Shown here piece by piece: positions 44,172 through 52,497 of a stretch of DNA of 64,000 bases. A model generated the notes under the pieces. It had not been told where the DNA came from and did no database searches. It was given only the letters and a program-made list of their open reading frames with translations. Source of the DNA: Bradyrhizobium sp. NP1. Its GTDB lineage: Bacteria; Pseudomonadota; Alphaproteobacteria; Rhizobiales; Xanthobacteraceae. The stretch's first letter is position 1; the number at the start of each line of letters is the position of its first letter. Made by a program: the position numbers and the translations under genes. The stretch spans positions 5,806,001 to 5,870,000 of the forward strand of contig NZ_CP127385.1 in NCBI RefSeq assembly GCF_030378205.1, in the 5' to 3' direction.

Positions 44172-45524
44172 CTAGCGCCGCGCGCCGGGCGCCTGCGCGA
44201 TCAATTCGCCGCGGCCGCCGTTTGCGGTGAATTGGCCATCGTCCCAGACCACCTCGCCGCGGGAAATCGTCGTCTTCGGCCATCCGGCAAGCGAAGCGCC
44301 CGCCAGCGGATTGGGACAGACGCCCGGCCAGATCTTCTCCGCATCGACCGCCTGCCGCGCCGCGGGATCGACCAGGATGATGTCGGCATCCATGCCGGGA
44401 GCCAGCGAGCCCTTGCGCGCAGCGAGCCCGAACAGGCGCGCCGGGGTCTCCGCCATCGCGCGCACGAGCGTCGGCAGCGCGACATCGTTTTCGAGCGCCC
44501 AGGTGAACATCGACGGGAAATGCGTCGGCGCTCCCGGCATGCCGAACGGCGCCTCGAAGATGTTGTCGCGGCCCTTCGCCTTGGCGGCCGGGCTATAGCT
44601 CGCGTGATCGCTGCCGACAGTGTTGATGGCGCCGGTCGCAAGCGCGGTGCCGAGCGCGCGCCGATCGCGCGTGTTGCGCAAGGGCGGCGCGATCCGTGCC
44701 GGCGCGCCGTGGCGGCGCATCGCATCGTCGCCCATCAGGATGTATTGCGGACAGGTCTCCGCCCACAGCGGAACGCCGCGCCGCCGCGCCCGTTCGACCG
44801 CGGCGAGCCCTTCTTCGGACGAGACATGAACGATATAGGCCGGGCATCCCGTCGCCTGCGCGGCAAGTCCGACCATGTCGATCGCGGCGGCCTCGGCCTC
44901 GGGAGGCCGGGTCGGCGCGTAGTCCTCGGGCGCCGTGCGTCCGGCCGCGATCGCCGCCTGCTCCAGGCGGTCGACCAATTCGCCGTCCTCGGAATGCACC
45001 AGAACGATGCCGCCGTGGCGGCGCGCCTCCTCCATGGCAGCGAACAGGAACGGCTCGCTGACCATCATGCCGCGGCGCTTGTAGGCCAGGAACATCTTGT
45101 AGGAGCGGAAGCCGCGCGCGGCGATTTCGGCAAGCTGGGCAATCGTGTCCGCGCGATCGTAGAGCACGACATGGAAGGAGAAATCGACGAGCGAGTTCGC
45201 GACGCCGTCGACGCGATGGCGTTCGACGAGATGGGGAAGCGGCTCCTCCGGCTCGCCGCGGATCATGCCGATATAGGTCGTGACGCCGCCCATCGCCGCG
45301 AGCCTGGAATAGTCGCCCATGCCTTCGCCGTAGAAATGCACATGGGGATCGACGATGCCGGGCATCACCAGAAGCGAGTCCGCATCGATGATCCGTCGCG
45401 CCGCCGGCAATTCCGCGCCTTCAGCGTAGCGAGCAACGAGACGGGATCCGGCAACGCCGACAGTGCCGCGCGATTGGCCCTGGCCATCGACGAGCGTGCC
45501 GTTTCGGATCAGGAGGTCGAGCAT
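44172..45524 (-). CDS. Dihydropyrimidinase/hydantoinase-like cyclic amidohydrolase
   Basis: 450 residues. Metal ligands are visible as H61 and H63 (DPHVHF), a probable carboxylated lysine K143 in RSYKMF, histidines in VLVHSED and IVHVSS, and the late aspartate in GSDHASYS. These define the dihydropyrimidinase/allantoinase/hydantoinase group, which opens cyclic ureides and diamides. It is the first gene behind a strong promoter and heads the operon that also encodes the importer. The N-carbamoyl product it would release is the substrate type of the divergent M20 enzyme at 48604-49869. Confidence 0.9.
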   Translation of the reverse strand: MLDLLIRNGTLVDGQGQSRGTVGVAGSRLVARYAEGAELPAARRIIDADSLLVMPGIVDPHVHFYGEGMGDYSRLAAMGGVTTYIGMIRGEPEEPLPHLVERHRVDGVANSLVDFSFHVVLYDRADTIAQLAEIAARGFRSYKMFLAYKRRGMMVSEPFLFAAMEEARRHGGIVLVHSEDGELVDRLEQAAIAAGRTAPEDYAPTRPPEAEAAAIDMVGLAAQATGCPAYIVHVSSEEGLAAVERARRRGVPLWAETCPQYILMGDDAMRRHGAPARIAPPLRNTRDRRALGTALATGAINTVGSDHASYSPAAKAKGRDNIFEAPFGMPGAPTHFPSMFTWALENDVALPTLVRAMAETPARLFGLAARKGSLAPGMDADIILVDPAARQAVDAEKIWPGVCPNPLAGASLAGWPKTTISRGEVVWDDGQFTANGGRGELIAQAPGARR

Positions 45525-45544
45525 TCAGTGGCCCGCGCTAGCAA

Positions 45545-45559
45545 GACAATTGGATTGTC
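45545..45559. promoter_or_regulatory. Inverted repeat GACAAT-TGG-ATTGTC at the expected transcription start
   Basis: A perfect 6-3-6 inverted repeat placed at about +1 of the minus-strand promoter at 45563-45591, a typical repressor position. Single GACAATT or ATTGTCA half-sites also occur on the other side of the same intergenic region (about 45786 and 45857), near the MocR gene. Confidence 0.45.
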
Positions 45560-45562
45560 CGC

Positions 45563-45591
45563 ATTAGAATGTCGTCCTAAATGAGTGTCAA
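45563..45591 (-). promoter_or_regulatory. Near-consensus sigma70 promoter of the dihydropyrimidinase operon
   Basis: On the minus strand TTGACA (45591-45586, six of six) is followed after exactly 17 bases by TCTAAT (45568-45563, five of six). Transcription would start near 45556, about 32 bases before the ATG. The surrounding intergenic region, 45525-45958, is 434 bases, AT-rich compared with the rest of the window, and contains no gene that I can support. Confidence 0.75.
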
Positions 45592-45861
45592 CGGCGAATC
45601 GAGTGAGGCTGAACGGACGCCAACCAGTTCAGCCGGCCAGTAAACCGTTCGGCGTGGCGCGTCGATATCAGGCAGGCAACCTGTTGTAGAAATTAACCTA
45701 TTTTCGCGAGCGCAGGTTGGCCGGACTCCCTGTTCCCTTGCATCGGGACCACGCTCCATTGTTTAGAAAAAATTGTAGCAATACATTATTGTCACGTTCG
45801 CTGGTTCTTGTTAGTAGCAAGGGTGATCAACGCGTGAGCACGCTGCAACGGACCATGACAA

Positions 45862-45890
45862 TTGACGCGCGCGCACACATGATGTGCAAT
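45862..45890 (+). promoter_or_regulatory. Candidate promoter of the MocR gene
   Basis: TTGACG at 45862-45867 and TGCAAT at 45885-45890 with a 17-base spacer, about 69 bases before the MocR start. Five and four of six bases match consensus. GACAATT overlaps the -35 and may be a regulator half-site. Confidence 0.4.
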
Positions 45891-45958
45891 ATTGTAGTGG
45901 TCCGCTCACACCCATGGCTTTCGGGAAACAACAAAACAACTGATACGGGCACGAAGGA

Positions 45959-47329
45959 ATGTGGGAACCGACGCTACCGAAGACGCGACCGCTCTACAGG
46001 GCCATTGTCGCAGCGCTGCAGCGGGACATCAGCAGGGGCGACCTGACGAGCGGCGAGCGGCTACCGACACATCGGCAGCTCGCCCAGCAGCTCAACGTCA
46101 CGGTCGGGACGGTGACCAAGGCCTTCACCGAAGCCGAGCGGATCGGCCTGATCGTGAGCCGCGTCGGCCGCGGCTCCTACGTCATGCAGTTTCCGGAAAG
46201 CGCGGTCGCCGCCGACAGCGAACCGAAAGGCCTGATCGATCTGTCCGTCAACACAGTCACGATCGAGCCGTTCAACAACGCGCTCAACAAGGTGCTCGGC
46301 GCCCTGTCGCGGCGCAAGTCGCTTTACGGCCTGCTCGAATATCATCCGGTGCCCGGACTGCTGCGTCACCGCGCCGCCGGCGTGAAGTGGCTGCGGCTGC
46401 GCGGCATCGAAACGCACCCCGACAATGTGATCCTGTGCAACGGCTCGCAGGAAGGCTTGATGGCAGCGCTCGCCACCGTGACCAAGCCGGGCGATGCCGT
46501 TCTGACCGAAAGCCTGAACTACGCCGGGATCAAGCGGCTCGCCGACCTGTTCCGGCTGGACATTCGCGGCGTGCCGACCGACGAATTCGGCCTGCGGCCC
46601 GACCTGTTGCAGCAGGCGGCAAAAGGCATCCGGGTCGGCGCCATCCTGTGCTCGCCGACCCTGCACAACCCGACCAACGCCACGATGCCCGTCGAGCGGC
46701 GGCGCGAGATCCTGACCATCGCGGCCAAGCTCGACACCTATGTGATCGAGGACGACTCGAGCGGCCATCTTTCCGGCGACGAACGGCCGACCATGGCCAC
46801 GATCAATCCGGACCGCTGCATCTATCTCTGCGGCACGTCAAAGAGCATGGCCCCGGGCCTTCGCATCGGCTACATGATCGCGCCGACCAGCATCCTGCCG
46901 CGCCTGAGCGACGGCGTGCACGCCACCTCCTGGACCTCGCCGAGCCTGATGGGCGAGATCACCTCGGTCCTGATCGAGGAGCGCATCGCCGAAAGCTTCG
47001 TCGCCTGGCACCGCAGGGAAGCGCTCGAGCGGATGAAGATGGCCGAGGACCTTTTGGGGCTCTCGAACATCTTCCCGAAATGCCCTACCTATCATCTGTG
47101 GCTGCAGCTGCCGCCGCCCTGGCGCGCCAACGAGTTCGCCGCCCATCTTCGCCTCGGCAACACGCTGGTTTCGCCGGCCGACGCGTTTGCGGTCGACCGC
47201 AGCCCGACCCCTCATGCGATCCGGGTCAGCCTCGGCGGCGTCGCCGAGCGGTCGCGCCTTGCGGAAGGGCTGCGCGTCATCGCCGAGGCGCTCACCGCGC
47301 GGCCAACCTCGTTCTCCGTGGCAGTCTGA
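45959..47329 (+). CDS. MocR-type GntR regulator with aminotransferase domain
   Basis: 456 residues. N-terminal GntR winged helix (LYRAIVAALQRDISRGDLTSGERLPTHRQLAQQLNVTVGTVTKAFTEAERIGLI, about 12-65) fused to a fold I aminotransferase domain with ILCSPTLHNPTN near residue 220 and the PLP lysine in GTSKSMAPGLRIGYM near 290. MocR proteins sense PLP-linked amino compounds. It is divergent from the dihydropyrimidinase operon and precedes an aminotransferase and an M20 hydrolase, so it is the likely regulator of both sides. The start codon stands right after AAGGA with unusually short spacing, but an in-frame stop lies upstream. Confidence 0.9.
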   Translation: MWEPTLPKTRPLYRAIVAALQRDISRGDLTSGERLPTHRQLAQQLNVTVGTVTKAFTEAERIGLIVSRVGRGSYVMQFPESAVAADSEPKGLIDLSVNTVTIEPFNNALNKVLGALSRRKSLYGLLEYHPVPGLLRHRAAGVKWLRLRGIETHPDNVILCNGSQEGLMAALATVTKPGDAVLTESLNYAGIKRLADLFRLDIRGVPTDEFGLRPDLLQQAAKGIRVGAILCSPTLHNPTNATMPVERRREILTIAAKLDTYVIEDDSSGHLSGDERPTMATINPDRCIYLCGTSKSMAPGLRIGYMIAPTSILPRLSDGVHATSWTSPSLMGEITSVLIEERIAESFVAWHRREALERMKMAEDLLGLSNIFPKCPTYHLWLQLPPPWRANEFAAHLRLGNTLVSPADAFAVDRSPTPHAIRVSLGGVAERSRLAEGLRVIAEALTARPTSFSVAV

Positions 47330-47433
47330 GGGTGAAATGTTTTTCCATGATTGTACCAGAACATCATTCACATTGCGAACATTGATTGTGTTTGATTGAT
47401 TGCTCTGCGACGCCGCCTCGAATGGAGAATTTG

Positions 47434-48540
47434 ATGTTTCTGAGCAATCCGACGTTGGGAACCAAGGAAGCCTATGTTCCGGGCCTGACCCAGGAATATG
47501 TCGCGAAGACCTACGGAATTCCGGTGGGGGATGTCGCCAAGCTTGGTTCCGCCGAAAACCCGTTCGGCCCCTCGCCCAAGGCGCTCGCCGCGGTGAAGGA
47601 AGCGCTGAAGGTCGAGTCCTATCCGGAATGGACCGCGCGCGCGCTGCGCGAAAAGATCGCGGCGAAATACGGCTATAAGCCCGAGCAGGTGATCTGCGGC
47701 GCCGGCGAGACCGAGATCATGTCGTGGATCATCCGGACCTTCGCAGCGCCCGGCGACAAGGTGCTGATGTTCGTCCCCGCCTTCCCGATCTATCACATGG
47801 CGGCCGAGAACGAGGGCCGCGTGCCGGTCTTCATCAAGATGACCGACGATCTCGATTTCAACTGGGACGCCTATCTCGCTGCGATCAAGGACGTGCGGAT
47901 CGTCTTCCTCACCAATCCGCACAGCCCGACCGGCCGCCTCCTCAAGCTTTCCGACATTCGCCGCGTCTGCGAGGCCGCCAAGGACCAGCTCGTCGTGCTC
48001 GACGAAGCCTATATCCATTTCTCCAACACCAATGGCGGCATGGACCTGGTCAAGGAGTACAAGAACCTGATCGTGCTGCGTACCTTCTCCAAGGTGTTTG
48101 GCCTGGCAGGCCTGCGCGTCGGCTTCGGCATCGCCGACGAGAGCGTCATCACCCCGATGATGCACCTCAAGCCGACCTGGAACATGGGCGCACTGCAGGT
48201 GGCGGGCGCTTGCGCGGCTCTCGATGACGACGAATACATCAAGATGACGATCGAGACGATCGCGAAGATGCGCAAATACATCCTGGACAAGATCGCCTCG
48301 CTCAACCGCTTCTCCGTGGTCGGCGAACCCTGCTCGAACTTCTTCCTGCTGCGGATCGAGGATCCGGCGCTGGACTCGACCATGATGTTCAACGAGCTGC
48401 TCAAGCGCGGCGTGATCGTGAAGGACGGCTCGATCTCGTTCATCAACCTCGGCAAGCGCTACCTGCGCATCGACGTCAGCCTGCAAAAGCAGATGGACCG
48501 CCTCGCCTGGGCGCTGACCGACATCAGCAACGCGGCCTGA
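47434..48540 (+). CDS. Class I/II PLP aminotransferase, HisC-like
   Basis: 368 residues. KLGSAENPFGPSPKALAAV near the start, TNPHSPTGRLL near 165, LDEAYIHF near 190 and the PLP lysine in LRTFSKVFGLAGLRVGFG near 215 match the histidinol-phosphate aminotransferase-like subfamily; in this setting it is more likely to act on a catabolic amino acid than on histidinol phosphate. ATG at 47434 is chosen for GGAGAA upstream; ATG 47422 and 47386 are in frame. It lies 104 bases after the MocR gene and 63 before the M20 gene. Confidence 0.9.
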   Translation: MFLSNPTLGTKEAYVPGLTQEYVAKTYGIPVGDVAKLGSAENPFGPSPKALAAVKEALKVESYPEWTARALREKIAAKYGYKPEQVICGAGETEIMSWIIRTFAAPGDKVLMFVPAFPIYHMAAENEGRVPVFIKMTDDLDFNWDAYLAAIKDVRIVFLTNPHSPTGRLLKLSDIRRVCEAAKDQLVVLDEAYIHFSNTNGGMDLVKEYKNLIVLRTFSKVFGLAGLRVGFGIADESVITPMMHLKPTWNMGALQVAGACAALDDDEYIKMTIETIAKMRKYILDKIASLNRFSVVGEPCSNFFLLRIEDPALDSTMMFNELLKRGVIVKDGSISFINLGKRYLRIDVSLQKQMDRLAWALTDISNAA

Positions 48541-48603
48541 TGGCCGCGTTGCGCACGGAGCCGGCAACGGGAAGCTCAGCAACATGACCGGGGCTCCTTA
48601 TCG

Positions 48604-49869
48604 ATGACGGACACGGCGGGCGTCGCACGGCACGTCAATGGCGAGCGCCTGTGGCGCCGCCTGATGGAGCTTGCGCGCTTCGGCGCCACGGCGAAAGGCG
48701 GCGTCAGCCGCCTTGCGCTGACCGAGGAAGAAGTCGCCGCGCGCGCCCAGCTTGTGAGCTGGGGCGCGGCGATCGGCCTCGAGCCATCGGTCGACCCGGC
48801 CAGCAACCTGTTCCTGCGGCTCACGGGAACCGATCCCGGCCTGCCGCCGCTCTTGATCGGGTCCCACACCGACAGCCAGCCGACCGGCGGAAAGTTCGAC
48901 GGCGCCTATGGCGTTGTCGCAGCGCTGGAAGCGCTCGAAGCCATCAAGGCGTCGGGGCAAAAGCATCGCCGCGCAATCGAGCTGGTGGCATGGATGAACG
49001 AGGAAGGTTCTCGTTTCGCGCCGGGCATGATGGGCTCCGCCGTCTTCACCGGCGTTCGCCGGCTCGACGAGATCAGGCCGCTCAAGGACAAGGCCGGCAT
49101 CAGCGTTGGCGATGCGCTCGATCAGCTTCTCGCCCGCGAAGCCCATCTGCCGCGCCGCGCGCTCGGCTTCAAGGCGGCAGGTTTCGTCGAAGCCCATATC
49201 GAGCAGGGCATTACGCTGCAGAACGAACGTCTCACCATCGGCGTGGTGACCGGCATCCAGGGCAAGCGAACCTTCCGCATCGAGGTCGAGGGCGAGGAAA
49301 GCCACGCCGGCACCTCGGCGCGCGCCGATCGCAAGGACGCGCTGGTCAGCGCGGTCGCGATCGTCGATGCCCTGCAAAAAGCGATGTGGGACAAGGAAGA
49401 CACGGTTCGCTTCACGATCGGCATGTTCACGGTCACGCCGAACGCGCCATCGGTCGTGCCCGGCCGCGTCGTCTTCTCGGTCGACCTGCGGCACGGCGAT
49501 CCCGACACCGTTAAACGGCTGGGCGATGCCATTCCCGGCATCTGCGAGGCCGCGCGCGGCGCCTGCGCGGTGCAGGTCCGCGAGCTGCTCTACGACGTCC
49601 CGCTCCAATTTCCGAAGTCGATGCGGGATTTGATCAGCGAAACCGCGCAGCGCCTCAAGCTGTCTCACCGCGAGCTGCCCTCGCCCGCGGGCCACGATTC
49701 ACGCTACCTGCACTATGTCTGCCCGACCGGAATGATCTTCATTCCCTGCAAGGACGGCATCAGCCACAACGAGGCCGAGGACATCACGCCAAGCGACGCC
49801 ACCGCCGGTGCGCGCGTGCTCGCAGACGTCGCCCTTGCGCTGGCCAACGCCGATTCCCCGAACGATTGA
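48604..49869 (+). CDS. M20 family N-carbamoyl-L-amino acid hydrolase / allantoate amidohydrolase-like
   Basis: 421 residues. Di-metal ligands are visible: the histidine of GSHTDS near 87, the aspartate of KFDGAYG near 98, the glutamates of WMNEEGSRF near 130, the histidine of VEAHIEQG near 198, and a late GISHNEAE histidine. The IEQG and SHAG segments are specific to the hydantoinase/carbamoylase (HyuC/AllC) branch. It would release CO2 and ammonia from an N-carbamoyl amino acid, the step following the cyclic amidohydrolase encoded at 44172-45524. Confidence 0.9.
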   Translation: MTDTAGVARHVNGERLWRRLMELARFGATAKGGVSRLALTEEEVAARAQLVSWGAAIGLEPSVDPASNLFLRLTGTDPGLPPLLIGSHTDSQPTGGKFDGAYGVVAALEALEAIKASGQKHRRAIELVAWMNEEGSRFAPGMMGSAVFTGVRRLDEIRPLKDKAGISVGDALDQLLAREAHLPRRALGFKAAGFVEAHIEQGITLQNERLTIGVVTGIQGKRTFRIEVEGEESHAGTSARADRKDALVSAVAIVDALQKAMWDKEDTVRFTIGMFTVTPNAPSVVPGRVVFSVDLRHGDPDTVKRLGDAIPGICEAARGACAVQVRELLYDVPLQFPKSMRDLISETAQRLKLSHRELPSPAGHDSRYLHYVCPTGMIFIPCKDGISHNEAEDITPSDATAGARVLADVALALANADSPND

Positions 49870-49966
49870 TGCCGGCGGCCCAATCGCGCCTTCCCGTGCG
49901 ATCGAGCGTGGAGGATTCTCTCCGCGACAGGCGTCACGACAACGGGGCCGGCGCCAGCCAGAGACG

Positions 49967-50218
49967 ATGACATTGATCGAGTTTGATCAGACCACGATGG
50001 CCAGAATGACGGCCGCACTCGAATATGCGTGCAGGAAGATCCCGACGGAGAGGGATTGCCAGGAAACCCGCAAGCGCATAGCCGAACGGATCGTTTCCTG
50101 CGTGAGAACCGGCAAGCGCTCACAGGAAGATCTTCAGGAGGCCGGTCTCGATGCCTTGGCAGCGATCGTCCAGCCGGCCCGGCTCGGCTGGTTTGACCTG
50201 ATCAGGTGGAAGCGATAG
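49967..50218 (+). CDS. Small conserved protein of unknown function
   Basis: 83 residues: MTLIEFDQTTMARMTAALE, then a helix-rich DCQETRKRIAERIVSCVRTGKRSQEDLQEAG and a hydrophobic/aromatic tail (LGWFDLIRWKR). I know similar small proteins from Bradyrhizobium genomes, usually encoded near metabolic genes, but their function is not known. The ATG at 49967 follows GAGACG; a longer frame reaches back to 49808 but overlaps the M20 gene. No cofactor motif, signal or membrane segment is seen. Confidence 0.7.
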   Translation: MTLIEFDQTTMARMTAALEYACRKIPTERDCQETRKRIAERIVSCVRTGKRSQEDLQEAGLDALAAIVQPARLGWFDLIRWKR

Positions 50219-50235
50219 CGCCGCGCGTCTGCGAT

Positions 50236-50256
50236 GCCGGTCACTTCCTGACCGGC
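50236..50256. terminator. Perfect 8-5-8 hairpin between convergent genes
   Basis: GCCGGTCA and TGACCGGC flank CTTCC. It lies between the plus-strand small gene and the minus-strand RidA gene and includes the RidA stop codon. There is no T-run on either side, so termination would have to be unusual or factor-assisted. Confidence 0.35.
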
Positions 50257-50714
50257 GCGTAGAACGTCCCTTCGACCTCGCAGATATCGTCGCCGTTGAG
50301 CCGATGCACCTCGATGATGGTGCGCGGCGGATAGGGACCGGCGCCCCACAGTTCCTCCTGCACCTTGTTGACGATGGGGCGGAAGCGATACATGTCCGTG
50401 ACGTAGACGACGAGACGGGCCGCGTCGCGCAGCGACGCCCCTTCGGATTCCGCGATCAGCTTCATGTTCAGAAAGGCCTGCCGGATCCGGTTCTCATCGC
50501 CCTGAACCTGCAGATTGGTCTTGGGATCGATGCCGCGCATGCCTGCGACGAAGACGAAGTCTCCGGCGCGCGTGCCCAGGTTCCACGGTCCCGTCGGCTT
50601 GATTGCGCCGTCCGGCGCGAGCGTCTTCACGCCGGCGGGCGAAAGCGGAAGCTGCTGTGCCACAACTGCCGTCGGCAACAACAATGCGGCGGCCAGCAAC
50701 GTGATCTTCCTCAA
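50241..50714 (-). CDS. RidA/YjgF family protein with signal peptide
   Basis: 157 residues. A Sec-type signal (KITLLAAALLLPTAVVAQQ) precedes a RidA domain: GDFVFVAGMRGIDPKT, a helix with ESEGASLRDAARLVVYVTDM, and YPPRTIIEVHRLNGDD, which keeps the conserved arginine (PPRT) used by 2-aminoacrylate deaminases. Most RidA proteins are cytosolic, so an exported one is unusual. TTG start, supported by GGGAGG seven bases upstream. It is the last gene of the operon that starts near 63 kb. Confidence 0.85.
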   Translation of the reverse strand: MRKITLLAAALLLPTAVVAQQLPLSPAGVKTLAPDGAIKPTGPWNLGTRAGDFVFVAGMRGIDPKTNLQVQGDENRIRQAFLNMKLIAESEGASLRDAARLVVYVTDMYRFRPIVNKVQEELWGAGPYPPRTIIEVHRLNGDDICEVEGTFYAPVRK

Positions 50715-50759
50715 GGTGCACCTCCCGTTTTGTTCGACGTTATTGTCTTGATTCCCGCG

Positions 50760-52478
50760 TTATCCCGCTTGCTTCGAAGGCGGCCTCAGGAAACGAAAAT
50801 CGCAGCCTTCGTCGGCACCAAGAATCTGCTCGGCATAGAGCTTGCCGTAGCCGCGGTCCGGCACGGGTGGCGCAAAGGGCTTCGCCTGCCGGCGGCGTTG
50901 CTCGAGCTCGGCCTCACTCACCAGGAGGTCGATCCGGCGTTCTTTCACCGAAAGCCTGATCCGGTCGCCATTGCGCACCAGTGCCAGCGGGCCGCCCGAT
51001 GCGGCGTCCGGCGTGATGTGGAGGATCACGGTGCCGAACGCGGTGCCGCTCATGCGAGCGTCGGACAGCCGGACCATGTCCTTTACGCCTCGCGCGGCGA
51101 GCTTCTTCGGAATCGGCAGGTAGCCCGCTTCCGGCATGCAGGATGCCGAGAAAGGTCCGGCGTTCTGCAGCACCAGATAGTCGTTCTCGGTGACGTCGAG
51201 AGCGGGATCATCGATCCGCGCGGCGAGATCTTCCAGCGACGTGAAGACGACCGCCCGGCCCTCGCCTTCGAACAGCCGCTCGTCCGCCGCCGACCGTTTC
51301 AGGATGGCGCCCTTCGGCGCGAGCGAGCCGAACAACGCGACCAACCCGCCGACCGGCTCGATCGGCGCGTCGCGCCGCGCGACGATGTCATGGTCGACAA
51401 ATTCCTCGGAAGCCTGCAGCCGCTCGCCCAGCGTCTCGCCGGTCACCGTCAGGCAGTCGAGATGAAGATCCTGCTTCAGCTCACGCAGCACGGCTCCGAC
51501 GCCGCCGCCAGCGAAGAAATCCTCCATGTAGTTCTCGCCGGTCGGCTTGAGGTTGACCAGCACCGGCGTCGCATCGGAAAGCCTGTTGAGGAAGTCGAGC
51601 GACACCGGAATGCCGGCACGACCCGCGATCGCCGTCAGGTGGATGATCGCATTGGTCGAACCGCCGATCGCGAGCAGCACCCGCAAGGCGTTCTCCACCG
51701 ATTTCGGCGTGATGATCTTGTCCGGCGTGCGGCCGCTGCCGATCATGTGAACGGCCGCCGCGCCCGAGGCCTCCGCGGCGCGCAGCCGGTCGGCATGCAC
51801 GGCCGGGATCGCCGCCGTGCCCGGCAGCATCATGCCGAGCGCTTCGGCGACGCAGGCCATGGTCGAGGCCGTTCCCATCACGGCGCAGGTGCCGCTGGTG
51901 GTCGACAGCCGTCCTTCGACGGAATCGATCTCGGCGCGGTCGATCTGGCCGGCGCGATATTTTGCCCAGAAGCGGCGGCAATCGGTGCAGGCGCCCAGCC
52001 GCTCGCCGCGATAGCGGCCCGTCATCATCGGCCCGCCGACGAGCTGGATCGCCGGCCGTCCCGCCGACACCGCCCCCATCAGTTGCGCGGGCACCGTCTT
52101 GTCGCAGCCGCCCATCAGCACCACCGCGTCCATCGGCTGCGCCCGGATCATTTCCTCGGTATCCATCGCCATCAGGTTGCGAAACCGCAGGCTGGTGGGA
52201 CTGAGAAACGCCTCGCCGAGCGAGACCGTGGGAAATTCCAGCGGCAACCCGCCGGCGGCGATCACCCCGCGCTTCACCGCCTCCAACAGTTCAGGAAAAT
52301 GACGATGGCAGTTGTTGAAGCCGGATGACGTATAGGCGATGCCGACCGTCGGCCGCGCCAGCATCTCATTGGAATAGCCCATCGAGCGGGCGAAGGAGCG
52401 CCGCAGGTATAGCGCGAAATCCTTGTCGCCATAATTGGTCAGCCCGTGGGTCAGGCCACGCGGATCGGAATCGGTCAT
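50760..52478 (-). CDS. IlvD/Edd family dehydratase
   Basis: About 572 residues. The three cluster-ligand cysteines are visible in FNNCHRHF, GGCDKTVPA and GTCAVMGTAST; also GGSTNAIIHL near 290, DARMSGTAFGTVILH near 450. The family dehydrates sugar acids (arabonate, xylonate, gluconate) or dihydroxyacids. The sequence is closer to sugar-acid dehydratases in length and the SGT region. ATG at 52478 is chosen; a GTG at 52490 is in frame. Beside an aldehyde dehydrogenase it suggests a non-phosphorylated sugar acid or related polyhydroxy acid route. Confidence 0.9.
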   Translation of the reverse strand: MTDSDPRGLTHGLTNYGDKDFALYLRRSFARSMGYSNEMLARPTVGIAYTSSGFNNCHRHFPELLEAVKRGVIAAGGLPLEFPTVSLGEAFLSPTSLRFRNLMAMDTEEMIRAQPMDAVVLMGGCDKTVPAQLMGAVSAGRPAIQLVGGPMMTGRYRGERLGACTDCRRFWAKYRAGQIDRAEIDSVEGRLSTTSGTCAVMGTASTMACVAEALGMMLPGTAAIPAVHADRLRAAEASGAAAVHMIGSGRTPDKIITPKSVENALRVLLAIGGSTNAIIHLTAIAGRAGIPVSLDFLNRLSDATPVLVNLKPTGENYMEDFFAGGGVGAVLRELKQDLHLDCLTVTGETLGERLQASEEFVDHDIVARRDAPIEPVGGLVALFGSLAPKGAILKRSAADERLFEGEGRAVVFTSLEDLAARIDDPALDVTENDYLVLQNAGPFSASCMPEAGYLPIPKKLAARGVKDMVRLSDARMSGTAFGTVILHITPDAASGGPLALVRNGDRIRLSVKERRIDLLVSEAELEQRRRQAKPFAPPVPDRGYGKLYAEQILGADEGCDFRFLRPPSKQAG

Positions 52479-52497
52479 TCTGCTGTCCACTGCGCGA

